Origin: JBQTKD01 sp963703165
GTDB taxonomy: Bacteria; Actinomycetota; Actinomycetes; Sporichthyales; Sporichthyaceae
Reading direction: 5' to 3'
Assembly (NCBI GenBank): GCA_963703165.1
Contig: OY969798.1
Span: 4,526,001 to 4,590,000, forward strand
Length of the DNA: 64,000 bases
This document shows positions 26,210 to 33,917 of the stretch, in pieces; positions within the stretch are counted from its first letter, which is position 1, and every line of letters begins with the position of its first letter. The notes under the pieces are model-generated. The model had not been told where the DNA came from, ran no database searches, and saw only the letters and a program-made list of their open reading frames with translations. The translations under genes and the position numbers were made by a program.

Positions 26210-26222
26210 GGACACGCTGTCC
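26210..26222. promoter_or_regulatory. GGACA-N3-TGTCC operator upstream of the alcohol dehydrogenase
   Basis: GGACA-CGC-TGTCC, perfect arms, 34 bases upstream of the dehydrogenase start (26176, minus strand). The same 250-base intergenic region holds two more sites facing the SCP2 gene. Confidence 0.65.
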
Positions 26223-26366
26223 GAACACTACTAGGAATGCCTTGTGCCCGTCGACGCCTCGTCAACATCGGCGGTCCGCTCGTACGGGTGGACGGGACGG
26301 CCGGCGCGGTGGAACTGTTGGCCAGGAAAGGCACCGCCGCACCATGAGGCATCGTCACCAATGGAT

Positions 26367-26392
26367 GTACACTGTGTCCGGGCAACCTGTCC
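26367..26392. promoter_or_regulatory. Two adjacent GGACA-type operators upstream of the SCP2 gene
   Basis: GTACA-CTG-TGTCC (26367-26379) is directly followed by GGGCA-ACC-TGTCC (26380-26392), each one mismatch from the consensus. The pair ends 35 bases upstream of the SCP2 start. Adjacent sites suggest cooperative binding by two dimers. Confidence 0.6.
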
Positions 26393-26427
26393 GGAACTAC
26401 TGCTGCCTTCCCGGAAGGAACCGCGAC

Positions 26428-26820
26428 ATGGCCTTCTTCGCCGACGCCAACGAGGTCGACAAGTACATCGGTGGCGTCTTCCGCGCCGCGGGGGAGCACC
26501 CCGAGACCGGTCCCAAGCTCCGCGCGGCCGACCTCGTGCTGCGCACGCAGTACTCCGACCCCGACTGTGAGATGCACGTGATCATGCGCGACCCGGTCCA
26601 GGTGATCTTCGGCCCGATCGACGAGAAGCCCGACATCACCCTGGTGATGACCGCGGACATCGCGAACCGCTTCTGGCGCGGCGAGTACAACATGACCGTC
26701 GGCATGGCCAAGGGCGAGGTCAAGGCCAAGGGCCCGGTCAACAAGATCCTGAAGCTGATCCCGATCGCCAAGCCTCTGTTCCCGATGTACCGCGAACTGA
26801 CGGACGCGAAGGGCGCGTAG
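26428..26820 (+). CDS. SCP2 sterol-binding domain protein
   Basis: 130 residues, ATG with GGAAGG upstream; the longer upstream frame crosses the operators and is not used. SCP2 features: PDITLVMTADIANRFWRGEY near residue 70 and NMTVGMAKGEVKAKGPVNKI near residue 90. Free-standing SCP2 proteins bind sterols or fatty acyl-CoAs and may deliver them to enzymes. Its double operator puts it in the same inferred regulon as the P450, thiolase and dehydrogenases. Confidence 0.85.
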   Translation: MAFFADANEVDKYIGGVFRAAGEHPETGPKLRAADLVLRTQYSDPDCEMHVIMRDPVQVIFGPIDEKPDITLVMTADIANRFWRGEYNMTVGMAKGEVKAKGPVNKILKLIPIAKPLFPMYRELTDAKGA

Positions 26821-26876
26821 GGATTCCGCGCGGTGGCACGCCTCGGGCGTTGATCCCATGGTCAGGGCAGCAACGA

Positions 26877-26897
26877 AAGTAAGATGTTATCTTACTT
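26877..26897. promoter_or_regulatory. Perfect inverted repeat upstream of vapB
   Basis: AAGTAAGAT-GTT-ATCTTACTT: 9-base perfect arms with a 3-base centre, ending 2 bases before the antitoxin GTG. The AT-rich symmetry is unlike the local base composition and suits autoregulation by the AbrB-type antitoxin. Confidence 0.65.
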
Positions 26898-26899
26898 AT

Positions 26900-27127
26900 G
26901 TGAAGACCACGGTTTCGTCGAAGGGGCAGATCGTCCTGCCGGCTGAGGTGCGCCGACTCGACGGGATCGAGACGGGCCAGGAGTTCGACGTCGAACGGCT
27001 CGAACCGGGCGTGTACCGGCTCGTGCGCCGCAGCCGACCTAACGAGGGTCTGGTGGATTGGCTCATGACCTGCCCCGAGGTCGATTGGTTTGTCCCCATC
27101 AAGTCCGAGTCGACGGACGCCCTGTGA
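26900..27127 (+). CDS. VapB-type antitoxin (SpoVT/AbrB fold)
   Basis: 75 residues starting KTTVSSKGQIVLPAEVRR, the typical swapped-hairpin AbrB/MazE DNA-binding start; I prefer GTG 26900 over the ATG at 26858, which would add 14 residues across the operator. The C-terminal part (VDWLMTCPEVDWFVP) is the usual toxin-binding tail. The stop overlaps the toxin start (GTGA). It should neutralise the PIN toxin and repress the operon through the inverted repeat upstream. Confidence 0.85.
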   Translation: MKTTVSSKGQIVLPAEVRRLDGIETGQEFDVERLEPGVYRLVRRSRPNEGLVDWLMTCPEVDWFVPIKSESTDAL

Positions 27128-27534
27128 CCTTCCTCGTCGACGCCAACGTGCTGAGCGAACCCACGCGGCCATCGCCCAACCCAGGTGTCGTCGAGTGGCT
27201 GCGCGAGAACGAGCAGGACCTGGTTGTCGACCCGATCGTCATCGGGGAGGTGCGCTTCGGGATTCTGCTCCTGCCGAAGGGGAAGAGGCGTGCCCGCCTC
27301 GAGGCTTGGTTCGACGCCGGCGTCGAACGACTCGAGTGCGTGTCATGGGACTCGCAAGCGGGGCTGCGGTGGGCGCAGCTGATGGCCGACCTACGTCGGA
27401 CAGGCCGGTCCATGTCGATCAAGGACAGCCTGATCGCGACGACTGCCCTCGTGCACGGGCTGACCGTGGCTACTCGCGACCGCTCGGACTTCGAACCCGC
27501 CGGGGTCGCGCTCATCGACCCCTTCGCCGGCTGA
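27124..27534 (+). CDS. vapC: VapC-type PIN-domain toxin ribonuclease
   Basis: 136 residues. PIN catalytic acids are visible: Asp in FLVDANVLSEPTR near residue 6, Glu in IVIGEVRFGILLLPKG near residue 41, Asp in SIKDSLIATTALVHG near residue 100, and Asp in VATRDRSDFEPAG near residue 117. VapC toxins cleave RNA, often tRNA or rRNA, when freed from VapB. GTG start overlaps the antitoxin stop by 4 bases. The pair is inserted between the SCP2 gene and the P450 operon. Confidence 0.88.
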   Translation: MTFLVDANVLSEPTRPSPNPGVVEWLRENEQDLVVDPIVIGEVRFGILLLPKGKRRARLEAWFDAGVERLECVSWDSQAGLRWAQLMADLRRTGRSMSIKDSLIATTALVHGLTVATRDRSDFEPAGVALIDPFAG

Positions 27535-27558
27535 CCTCGGTAGGGCGTGCACACGTAA

Positions 27559-27622
27559 TCCCGATAGCGCAACCGAACACCGGTTTGAAGATCGACATGG
27601 GTGTTCAAGTGCGCTATCGGGA
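27559..27622. terminator. Long imperfect inverted repeat between convergent genes
   Basis: Arms 27559-27581 and 27600-27622, 23 bases each with about three mismatches; the outer 13 bases (TCCCGATAGCGCA) match perfectly, as do the inner GAACACC/GGTGTTC. The 18-base loop and the location between vapC and a convergent SDR suggest a bidirectional terminator. There is no T-run, so a small mobile-element remnant is an alternative. Confidence 0.55.
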
Positions 27623-27639
27623 ATGAATAAGCACGGCTC

Positions 27640-28368
27640 TCAGCCGCTGATGCCCATGCCGCCGGAGACTCCGATGACCTCGGCGGTGAGGTAGCTCGCC
27701 GCGTCCGAGCAGAGGAACGCGACCAGGGCCGCGACCTCCTCGGGTGTGCCGAGGCGGCCGAGCTGGGTGCCGGCCTTCATCGCGGCGATCATCTTGTCGC
27801 CCTGCTCGCCCAACGCGCGGACCTCGTCCAGCAGGGGGGTCTCGGTCGGGCCGGGGAGCACAGCGTTGACGGTGATGCCGAAGCGCGCGTTCTCGCGCGC
27901 GATGGACTTGGTGAACCCGTGCACACCGGCCTTGGCCGCGGCGTAGACCGCGTTGCCTTTCGAGCCGATGCGCCCAGCCTCCGAGGTCACATTGATGATC
28001 CGGCCGTACTTGTTGCGCTGCATGGCAGGCAGCACCGCGTGGGTGCAGGCGAACGTGCCCATGAGGTTCACCGCGAGCAGTTCCTGCCAGTACTCCGGCG
28101 TGGTGTCGGTGAACCAGGCGAAGCGGTCGAAGCCGGCGTTGTTCACCAGGATCGCGACGTCGAGCTCGGACAATGCCGCAGTGACACTGACGAAGTCCGA
28201 GACGTCGCACTGCACCGCAGAGCCGCCGATCTCGTCGGCGACCTCCTTGGCCGACCCCAGATCGCGATCGAGGACGACGACGTCTGCGCCGCCCGCGGCC
28301 AACGCGCGGCAGATCGCCGCGCCGATGCCCCGACCGCCACCGGTGACCACGGCGGTGCGCCCGTCCAT
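27640..28368 (-). CDS. SDR family oxidoreductase (FabG/BadH-like)
   Basis: 242 residues. Cofactor motif TAVVTGGGRGIGAAICRALA near residue 5, Ser in INVTSEAGRIGSKG and catalytic YAAAK near residue 149, and C-terminal GVSGGMGISG. It resembles 3-ketoacyl-CoA reductases and 2-hydroxycyclohexanecarboxyl-CoA dehydrogenases. Its start overlaps the preceding hydratase stop (TGATG), making it the last of four coupled genes with the P450. Confidence 0.87.
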   Translation of the reverse strand: MDGRTAVVTGGGRGIGAAICRALAAGGADVVVLDRDLGSAKEVADEIGGSAVQCDVSDFVSVTAALSELDVAILVNNAGFDRFAWFTDTTPEYWQELLAVNLMGTFACTHAVLPAMQRNKYGRIINVTSEAGRIGSKGNAVYAAAKAGVHGFTKSIARENARFGITVNAVLPGPTETPLLDEVRALGEQGDKMIAAMKAGTQLGRLGTPEEVAALVAFLCSDAASYLTAEVIGVSGGMGISG

Positions 28369-29186
28369 CAGCGTCCCTCGAACATCGGTGCCCGGCGTTC
28401 GATGACCGCGGCCAGCCCTTCGCGGGCGTCGTAGGTTCCGGACAACTCCGAGACTGTGCGGGACTCGTCCGGCAGAGCAGTCTCGACGGAGCGGTCGACG
28501 CCGTCCCAGAGCAACCGCTTCGATGCGGCGAGGGCCAGGGGAGCGCCGGTGGCCAGTTCGTCGGCCAGGGCGAACGCCGCGATGACGACGTCGTCGTCGG
28601 GCACGATGCGGTTCACCAGGCCGAGGTCCTTGGCCTGACTGGCCGTCAGGGTCGGGTTGAGCAGGACCAGTTCCATGGCCCGACGGAGCCCGATGTGCTT
28701 GGACAGAGTCACGGACACACCCGCATCCGGTGCCATACCGGCCCGCGTTGCTCCGGGGAGGAACTTGGCGGACTCACCGGCCACCACGAGATCGGCGGCG
28801 CACACCAGGCCGAAACCTCCACCACCGGCGGCGTAGCCCTGCACGGCGGCCACCACCGGAGCGCTCAACCGGATGAGGCCGGACGCGACCATCTGCAGCC
28901 AGGAGGTCGCCTCGCGCAGGTAGTTCGGCAGCGACTCGCCCTTCGACGCGAAGTCCTTGATGTCCCCGCCGGTGCAGAAGTTCGGGCCCGCGCCGGACAG
29001 CACGACGGCGCGTAGGCCGGGCTCGCGGTGACACGCCATGACCGCCTCGTGCAGCTCGCGCAGGAACGCGTTGCTCATCGCGTTGGACGCCTTGGGCCGA
29101 TTGAGCCGCAGGTGCGCGACGCCGTTCTCGTGCAGATGGAGCAGGACCTGACCGTCGGCGATGAGCGCCTTGGGTTCGCTGGTCAT
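28368..29186 (-). CDS. Enoyl-CoA hydratase/isomerase family protein
   Basis: 272 residues. Crotonase features: HLRLNRPKASNAMSNAFL near residue 25, oxyanion loop GPNFCTGGDIKDFASKG near residue 67, and QGYAAGGGGFGLVCAADLVV near residue 113. The first catalytic Glu is absent and the second is Asp (MAPDAGVSVT), an isomerase-like pattern shared with the 17563-18375 protein. Both ends overlap neighbouring genes, so translation is coupled within the P450 operon. Confidence 0.86.
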   Translation of the reverse strand: MTSEPKALIADGQVLLHLHENGVAHLRLNRPKASNAMSNAFLRELHEAVMACHREPGLRAVVLSGAGPNFCTGGDIKDFASKGESLPNYLREATSWLQMVASGLIRLSAPVVAAVQGYAAGGGGFGLVCAADLVVAGESAKFLPGATRAGMAPDAGVSVTLSKHIGLRRAMELVLLNPTLTASQAKDLGLVNRIVPDDDVVIAAFALADELATGAPLALAASKRLLWDGVDRSVETALPDESRTVSELSGTYDAREGLAAVIERRAPMFEGR

Positions 29187-29932
29187 GAGGAGCCTTTCCC
29201 GTCGTAGCGGTCACCGCCGGTGCCCAGGATGTGATCCAGGACGGCTTCGAGTTCGGCGTCCAGCCCGGATGACAGGGGCTGCTCGAGGCCGTCCCGGATC
29301 AGTCTCTTGGTTGCGACGCGCGCAGCACGGGAGCCACGCGTCAACCGGCGCACCAGGTTGACGATCGCTGCGTCGAGCTCGTCCTCGGGATGGACCTCGT
29401 AGACGAGACCCCAGTCCAGTGCCTGACGCGCCGTCAGCGAGTCGCCGGTGAGGATCAGGGCACTCGCGCGGCCGCGACCGACGAGGCGGGGTAGGAATTG
29501 CGTCCCGCCGCCACCGGGCACCTGCCCGAACTTGGCGTGGATGTCGGCGAACGTCGCCGTCTCGGCGGCGATCACCACGTCGCAGGCCTGCGCGAGCTCG
29601 AAACCGCCCGCCACAGCGTGGCCCTCGACGACGGCGACGACCGGCACCTCGGCGGCCGCGATCGCGGCGGTGGCAGAACGGAACGAGCGGAACAGGCCGG
29701 CGAGCGCCTCGCGGCCGGCGTCCCGGAGCTGCTGCACCTCGGCCACGTCGCCGCCGGCGCAGAACGTCCCGCCGGCGCCGCGGACCACGATGACGTCGAC
29801 CGACGGGGCGAGCTTGGCCACGGCGTCAGCCAAGCCCTGGGCCAGCGAAACCGAGATGGCATTACGCAACTCAGGACGGTTGAGCGTGACGCGACCGACG
29901 GAGCCGTCTACTTCTGCGAGGACGTCTGACAT
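29183..29932 (-). CDS. Enoyl-CoA hydratase family protein
   Basis: 249 residues. RVTLNRPELRNAISVSLA near residue 13, oxyanion loop GGTFCAGGDVAEVQQLRD near residue 55, and GHAVAGGFELAQACDVVIAA near residue 100, which keeps the first catalytic Glu (FELA); the second position is Gly (QVPGGGG). It is therefore closer to a true hydratase or to one-Glu crotonases than its operon neighbour. It follows the P450 stop directly and overlaps the next gene by 4 bases. Confidence 0.86.
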   Translation of the reverse strand: MSDVLAEVDGSVGRVTLNRPELRNAISVSLAQGLADAVAKLAPSVDVIVVRGAGGTFCAGGDVAEVQQLRDAGREALAGLFRSFRSATAAIAAAEVPVVAVVEGHAVAGGFELAQACDVVIAAETATFADIHAKFGQVPGGGGTQFLPRLVGRGRASALILTGDSLTARQALDWGLVYEVHPEDELDAAIVNLVRRLTRGSRAARVATKRLIRDGLEQPLSSGLDAELEAVLDHILGTGGDRYDGKGSS

Positions 29933-31180
29933 TCAGAGGTTGAGCTTGTAGGGCAGGCGCTTGATGGCGGACATGAAGTTGCCGACGAGGTAATCCGGCT
30001 CGCCGACCTCGAAGTCCGGTGCGCGGGTGAGAACCTCACGCCAGATACAGCGCAGCTGGGTGCGGGCGAGGAACGCGCCGAGGCAGTAGTGCGGGCCGCC
30101 GCCGCCGAAGCCGACGTGCGGGTTCGGGTCGCGCAGCACGTCGAACTGCCAAGGGTCGGAGAAGCAAGCCTCGTCGCGGTTGCCCGACTGGTAGAACATG
30201 CCGACCCAGTCGCCCTCGCGGATCAGTTGCCCGCCGAGTTCGAAGTCGCGGGCCGCGGTGCGTCGGAAGGTCATCACGGGGCTGGCCCAGCGGACCATCT
30301 CGTCCGCCGCGGTGCCGATGTGGGCGTCGAAGTCCGCCATCAGGATCTTGCGCTGCTCGGGGAACTCGGTGAACGCCTTCGCGGTGTGCGAGATCGTGTT
30401 GCGGGTGGTGTCGTTGCCGGCCACGGCGAGCAGGACGAAGTACCCCGCGATCTCGTCGTCGGTCAGTCGATGCCCGTCCACCTCGGCCTGCACGAGGTTG
30501 GTCATGAGGTCGTCGCGGGGCTCCTCGCGCCGGGCTGCGGCGACGGTGACTGCTACCCGCAGCAGGGAGAGCAGGGACTCCATCAGAAGTTCCTCCGGCG
30601 CGAGGTCGCCGCGGACCTCCTCGTCGGCCCAGGACACCATGCCGTCGATGCCGCCGGTGGTCTCGGCGTGGTACTCCTCGTCCACGCCCATCATCTCGAA
30701 GATGGTCAGCATCGGCAGGCGCCGGGAGACCTGCGCGACCCAGTCGCCCTCAGGATGCAGGAGAAGGTCGTCGACGATGCGGCGCGCCTGATCGGCGATC
30801 TGCGCCTCGGTGGTGCGGATGCGGCGCGGGGTGAACGCCGAGGCGCACAGCTTGCGCAGTTTGGTCTGTCGAGGGTGATCCATCGCCAGGAACGAGGAGG
30901 CGGTCTCCAGGATCTCGACGGGCACGTCCTCGAGCATGACGCCCTCGCCGGACAGGAAGACGTCCTCGTGGGTGCTGACCGCGCGGATGTCGGCGTTGCG
31001 CACGACGGCCCAGAAGCCGCGATCGTCCTCGGGTGGCATCATCGAGCCCTCGGCCGGGGGATGCCAACTGACCGGGCGCTCGCGGCGAAGGATCGCCAAC
31101 GACTCGTCACGCTGCCGCGGGGTCTGCTCCCAGAAGGACAGTGGCGACACCGAGACCGGGTCGAACTCGCGCAGTGACAT
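29933..31180 (-). CDS. Cytochrome P450 (CYP125/CYP142-like class)
   Basis: 415 residues; ATG with AGGAG upstream. I-helix oxygen-activation motif AVAGNDTTRNTISH near residue 255, ExxR as EMVR near residue 298, and heme-ligand loop FGGGGPHYCLGAFLAR near residue 358 with the Cys ligand. AGNDTTR and FGGGGPHYCLGA are typical of actinobacterial P450s acting on cholesterol side chains, fatty acids or terpenes. It heads an operon with two enoyl-CoA hydratases and an SDR, and a perfect 17-base operator lies 66 bases upstream. Confidence 0.9.
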   Translation of the reverse strand: MSLREFDPVSVSPLSFWEQTPRQRDESLAILRRERPVSWHPPAEGSMMPPEDDRGFWAVVRNADIRAVSTHEDVFLSGEGVMLEDVPVEILETASSFLAMDHPRQTKLRKLCASAFTPRRIRTTEAQIADQARRIVDDLLLHPEGDWVAQVSRRLPMLTIFEMMGVDEEYHAETTGGIDGMVSWADEEVRGDLAPEELLMESLLSLLRVAVTVAAARREEPRDDLMTNLVQAEVDGHRLTDDEIAGYFVLLAVAGNDTTRNTISHTAKAFTEFPEQRKILMADFDAHIGTAADEMVRWASPVMTFRRTAARDFELGGQLIREGDWVGMFYQSGNRDEACFSDPWQFDVLRDPNPHVGFGGGGPHYCLGAFLARTQLRCIWREVLTRAPDFEVGEPDYLVGNFMSAIKRLPYKLNL

Positions 31181-31245
31181 TCCTGCTCCTAGCGCTGGTC
31201 ACGGACCGATCCGGGCAGACCGATCGACGCCCGCGCCATCCTACT

Positions 31246-31262
31246 TCGGACAGTATGTCCGA
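31246..31262. promoter_or_regulatory. Perfect 17-bp GGACA-N3-TGTCC operator, P450 promoter
   Basis: TCGGACA-GTA-TGTCCGA, perfect 7-base arms, the best example of the recurrent palindrome. It lies 66 bases upstream of the P450 start in the 180-base divergent promoter shared with the ketosynthase-like gene. Confidence 0.7.
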
Positions 31263-31313
31263 GCAAGGTGTCTACGTAGACGACGCGTTCGCGAGGATGC
31301 TAACATTCTGTCT

Positions 31314-31326
31314 GGACAGACTGTCC
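31314..31326. promoter_or_regulatory. GGACA-N3-TGTCC operator, ketosynthase/thiolase promoter
   Basis: GGACA-GAC-TGTCC, perfect arms, 34 bases upstream of the start at 31361. Together with the site at 31246-31262 it gives each direction of the divergent promoter its own operator. Confidence 0.68.
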
Positions 31327-31360
31327 GATCAGGTGGGATCGGTCGCACGAAAGGAGCTCG

Positions 31361-32737
31361 ATGAACGACCAGGGGATCGTCGCCTACGGGGCCTATGTGC
31401 CTGCCCGTCGGCTCGCGTCCGCCGACGTCGCCGCCGCCCTCGGCGGCGGGGGGCGCGGGACGCGGGTGGTGGCCTCCTTCGACGAGGACAGCACCACGAT
31501 GGGCTTCGAGGCCGCACGGGCACTGGCTCACCGCCCGATCGCCTCGGTGTGGCTCGCGACCAGTTCGCCGGCCTACGCGGAGAAGACCAACGCCACCGCC
31601 GTGCACGCGGCCCTGGGCCTGGACTCCACGGCCTTCGCCACCGACGTCGCGGGCTCGCCGCGCGGCGGGCTCGGTGCCCTGCGCGCAGCCGCCGCCTCGC
31701 CGAACGGTCTGGCCGTTCTCTCCGACGTCCGTGTCGGTCTGCCCGGCTCGGCGGACGAACGCGACGGTGCCGATGGAGCCGCCGCCTTCCTGTTCGGGTC
31801 CGCCGAGGATGCCGCCCTGGTGTCGCTGGGCCACGGCAGCGCGACGGGTGAGTTCCTGGACCGCTGGCGCCTCCCGCAGGAACTGACCTCCCGTCAGTGG
31901 GAAGAACGCTTCGGCCAGGATTGCTACGAACCCCTGATTGCTCGCGCCGTCGCCGACGCACTCGCCGAGGCCGGACTGGAGAGCACGGACATCGTGGTCG
32001 TCTCCTCCGCGCACACCCGCGTCGCCGCCGCGACTGCCGCCCGTCACGGCGTCACCGACGCCCTCCCGATCGGCAACGCCGGTGCCGCGGACCTCGGCCT
32101 GCGCCTGGCCGACGCCCTGGACCGCGCGACCCCCGGCCAGACCATCCTGACCATCTCCGCCGCCGACGGCGCGGACGCCACCGTGTGGCGGGTGACCGAC
32201 CGCATCCCTGACGCCCGCACCTCTGTTCCGGTGCGCACCCAACTCGCCGGTGGACGCCCGGTGCCCTACGGCGTGTACCTGTCCTGGCGTGGCCTGCTGG
32301 ATCGCGAGATGCCTCGCCGCCCCGAACCGGAACGCCCGGCCGGTCCGCCGTCGGCGCGCACCGCCGCCTGGAAGTTCGCCTTCGTCGGCAGCCGCTGTGA
32401 CAAATGCGCGTTCGTGCATCTGCCGCCGGCGCAGGTCTGCGCGTCGTGCCGGACGCAGGGTCAGATGTCCCCGGCCCCGCTGGCCGACATCGCCGGCACC
32501 GTCGCGACCTTCACCGTCGACCGGCTCGCGTTCTCGCCGTCCCCGCCGGTCATCGATGCGGTCGTCGACTTCGACGGCGGCGGACGCAGCCTGCTCGAGC
32601 TCGCCGACGCCGGCCCGGGCGAGGTCGCGATCGGCGTCCGGGTACGCCCGGTGTTCCGTCGGCTCTACACCTCCGGCGGCGTGCACAACTACTTCTGGAA
32701 GGCGCGGCTTGTGGGGGAGGCAGCTGATGGCCAGTAG
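31361..32737 (+). CDS. HMG-CoA synthase/ketosynthase-like protein fused to a DUF35 OB-fold domain
   Basis: 458 residues, ATG with AAGGAG upstream. Residues 1-310 have a thiolase-superfamily fold of the HMG-CoA synthase-like kind (GIVAYGAYVPARRL; AFATDVAGSPRGGLGALRAA). The usual nucleophilic Cys position appears to be Pro, so this half may not be catalytic. Residues about 345-450 are a DUF35 module with zinc ribbon CDKCAFVHLPPAQVCASC and an OB-fold. DUF35 proteins partner lipid-transfer thiolases or Ltp2-type aldolases in steroid side-chain removal; a thiolase follows, overlapping by 11 bases. Confidence 0.82.
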   Translation: MNDQGIVAYGAYVPARRLASADVAAALGGGGRGTRVVASFDEDSTTMGFEAARALAHRPIASVWLATSSPAYAEKTNATAVHAALGLDSTAFATDVAGSPRGGLGALRAAAASPNGLAVLSDVRVGLPGSADERDGADGAAAFLFGSAEDAALVSLGHGSATGEFLDRWRLPQELTSRQWEERFGQDCYEPLIARAVADALAEAGLESTDIVVVSSAHTRVAAATAARHGVTDALPIGNAGAADLGLRLADALDRATPGQTILTISAADGADATVWRVTDRIPDARTSVPVRTQLAGGRPVPYGVYLSWRGLLDREMPRRPEPERPAGPPSARTAAWKFAFVGSRCDKCAFVHLPPAQVCASCRTQGQMSPAPLADIAGTVATFTVDRLAFSPSPPVIDAVVDFDGGGRSLLELADAGPGEVAIGVRVRPVFRRLYTSGGVHNYFWKARLVGEAADGQ

Positions 32738-33917
32738 GGGTATCGCCGACCGTGTCGCGGTCATCGGGATGGGTTGCACCTCCTTCGGTGAGCACTGGGA
32801 TCGCTCCGTCGACGACATGCTGATCGAGGCCGTCGGGGACGCCATGGCCTCCGCGGGGGTGCAGACCCCCGAGGTCGACGCGTACTGGCTCGGCACCATG
32901 ACCTCCGGCATGTCCGGGATGACGCTGTCCCGCCCGTTGGCGCTGGAGAACAAGCCCGTCACCCGCCTGGAGAACTTCTGCGCCACCGGCTCGGAGGCCT
33001 TCCGTAATGCCTGCTACGCCGTGGCCGCCGGGGCGTACGACATCGCGGTGGCCGTCGGGGTGGAGAAGCTCAAGGACAGCGGCTATTCCGGCCTGGTCCG
33101 CCCACCGGTCGCCTCGGACGGGACCGCCTCGGAGCTCACCCTCACCGCCCCCGCCGCGTTCTCGCTGCTCGACCCGGCCTACTGCGCGAAGTACTCCGTC
33201 GACCCGGCTGCGATGCGCGACGCGATGACTCACGTCGCGTGGAAGAACCACGCGAACGGTGCACTCAACCCGCGCGCCCAGTTCCGCAAGCCGGTGGCCA
33301 AGGAGAAGATCGCGGCCTCGCCCTTGGTGGCCGGTCGCCTTGGCGTCATGGACTGCTCCGGGGTGTCCGACGGCGCCGCGGCTGCCGTGATCGTGCGAGC
33401 AGAGGATGCCCACAAGTACTGCGCCGCCCCCATGTACGTGAAGGGCCTGTCGTTGATCGCGGGTCCGGGCAGCGGCCCGTTCGACCCGGGCTACGACTAC
33501 ACGAACTTCCCCGAGGTCGTCGCCAGTGCCGCGGACGCCTACGCCCAGGCCGGCATCACCGACCCAGCAACCCAGTTGGACCTGGCCGAGGTGCACGACT
33601 GCTTCACCCCGACCGAGATCGTCCTGATGGAAGACCTCGGCTTCGCCCCGCGCGGTGAGGCCTGGAAGCAGGTCCTGGACGGATCGTTCGACCTCGACGG
33701 TCGGCTGCCCGTGAACCCCGACGGCGGACTGAAGTCCTTCGGACACCCGGTCGGCGCGAGCGGACTGCGGATGCTGTTCGAGTGCTGGCTGCAGTTCCGT
33801 GGCGAGGCCGGCGAACGCCAACTGGCCGCCCCCAAGCTCGGCCTGACCCACAACCTCGGTGGACGCCCAGGGTCGTGCGTCTCGTTCGTTTCCGTTGTAG
33901 GCAAGGAGATCGGATGA
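32727..33917 (+). CDS. Lipid-transfer protein/thiolase (SCP-x-like acetyl-CoA acyltransferase)
   Basis: 396 residues, ATG overlapping the DUF35 gene. Nucleophilic Cys in ENFCATGSEAFRNACYAV near residue 92, AEVHDCFTPTEIVLMEDLGF near residue 288, and the second active-site region GGLKSFGHPVGASGLRM near residue 335. It cleaves or forms a C-C bond in a 3-oxoacyl-CoA, working with the DUF35 protein as in other Ltp pairs. Its end overlaps the Rieske gene by 4 bases, so the operon continues into oxygenation. Confidence 0.88.
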   Translation: MASRGIADRVAVIGMGCTSFGEHWDRSVDDMLIEAVGDAMASAGVQTPEVDAYWLGTMTSGMSGMTLSRPLALENKPVTRLENFCATGSEAFRNACYAVAAGAYDIAVAVGVEKLKDSGYSGLVRPPVASDGTASELTLTAPAAFSLLDPAYCAKYSVDPAAMRDAMTHVAWKNHANGALNPRAQFRKPVAKEKIAASPLVAGRLGVMDCSGVSDGAAAAVIVRAEDAHKYCAAPMYVKGLSLIAGPGSGPFDPGYDYTNFPEVVASAADAYAQAGITDPATQLDLAEVHDCFTPTEIVLMEDLGFAPRGEAWKQVLDGSFDLDGRLPVNPDGGLKSFGHPVGASGLRMLFECWLQFRGEAGERQLAAPKLGLTHNLGGRPGSCVSFVSVVGKEIG

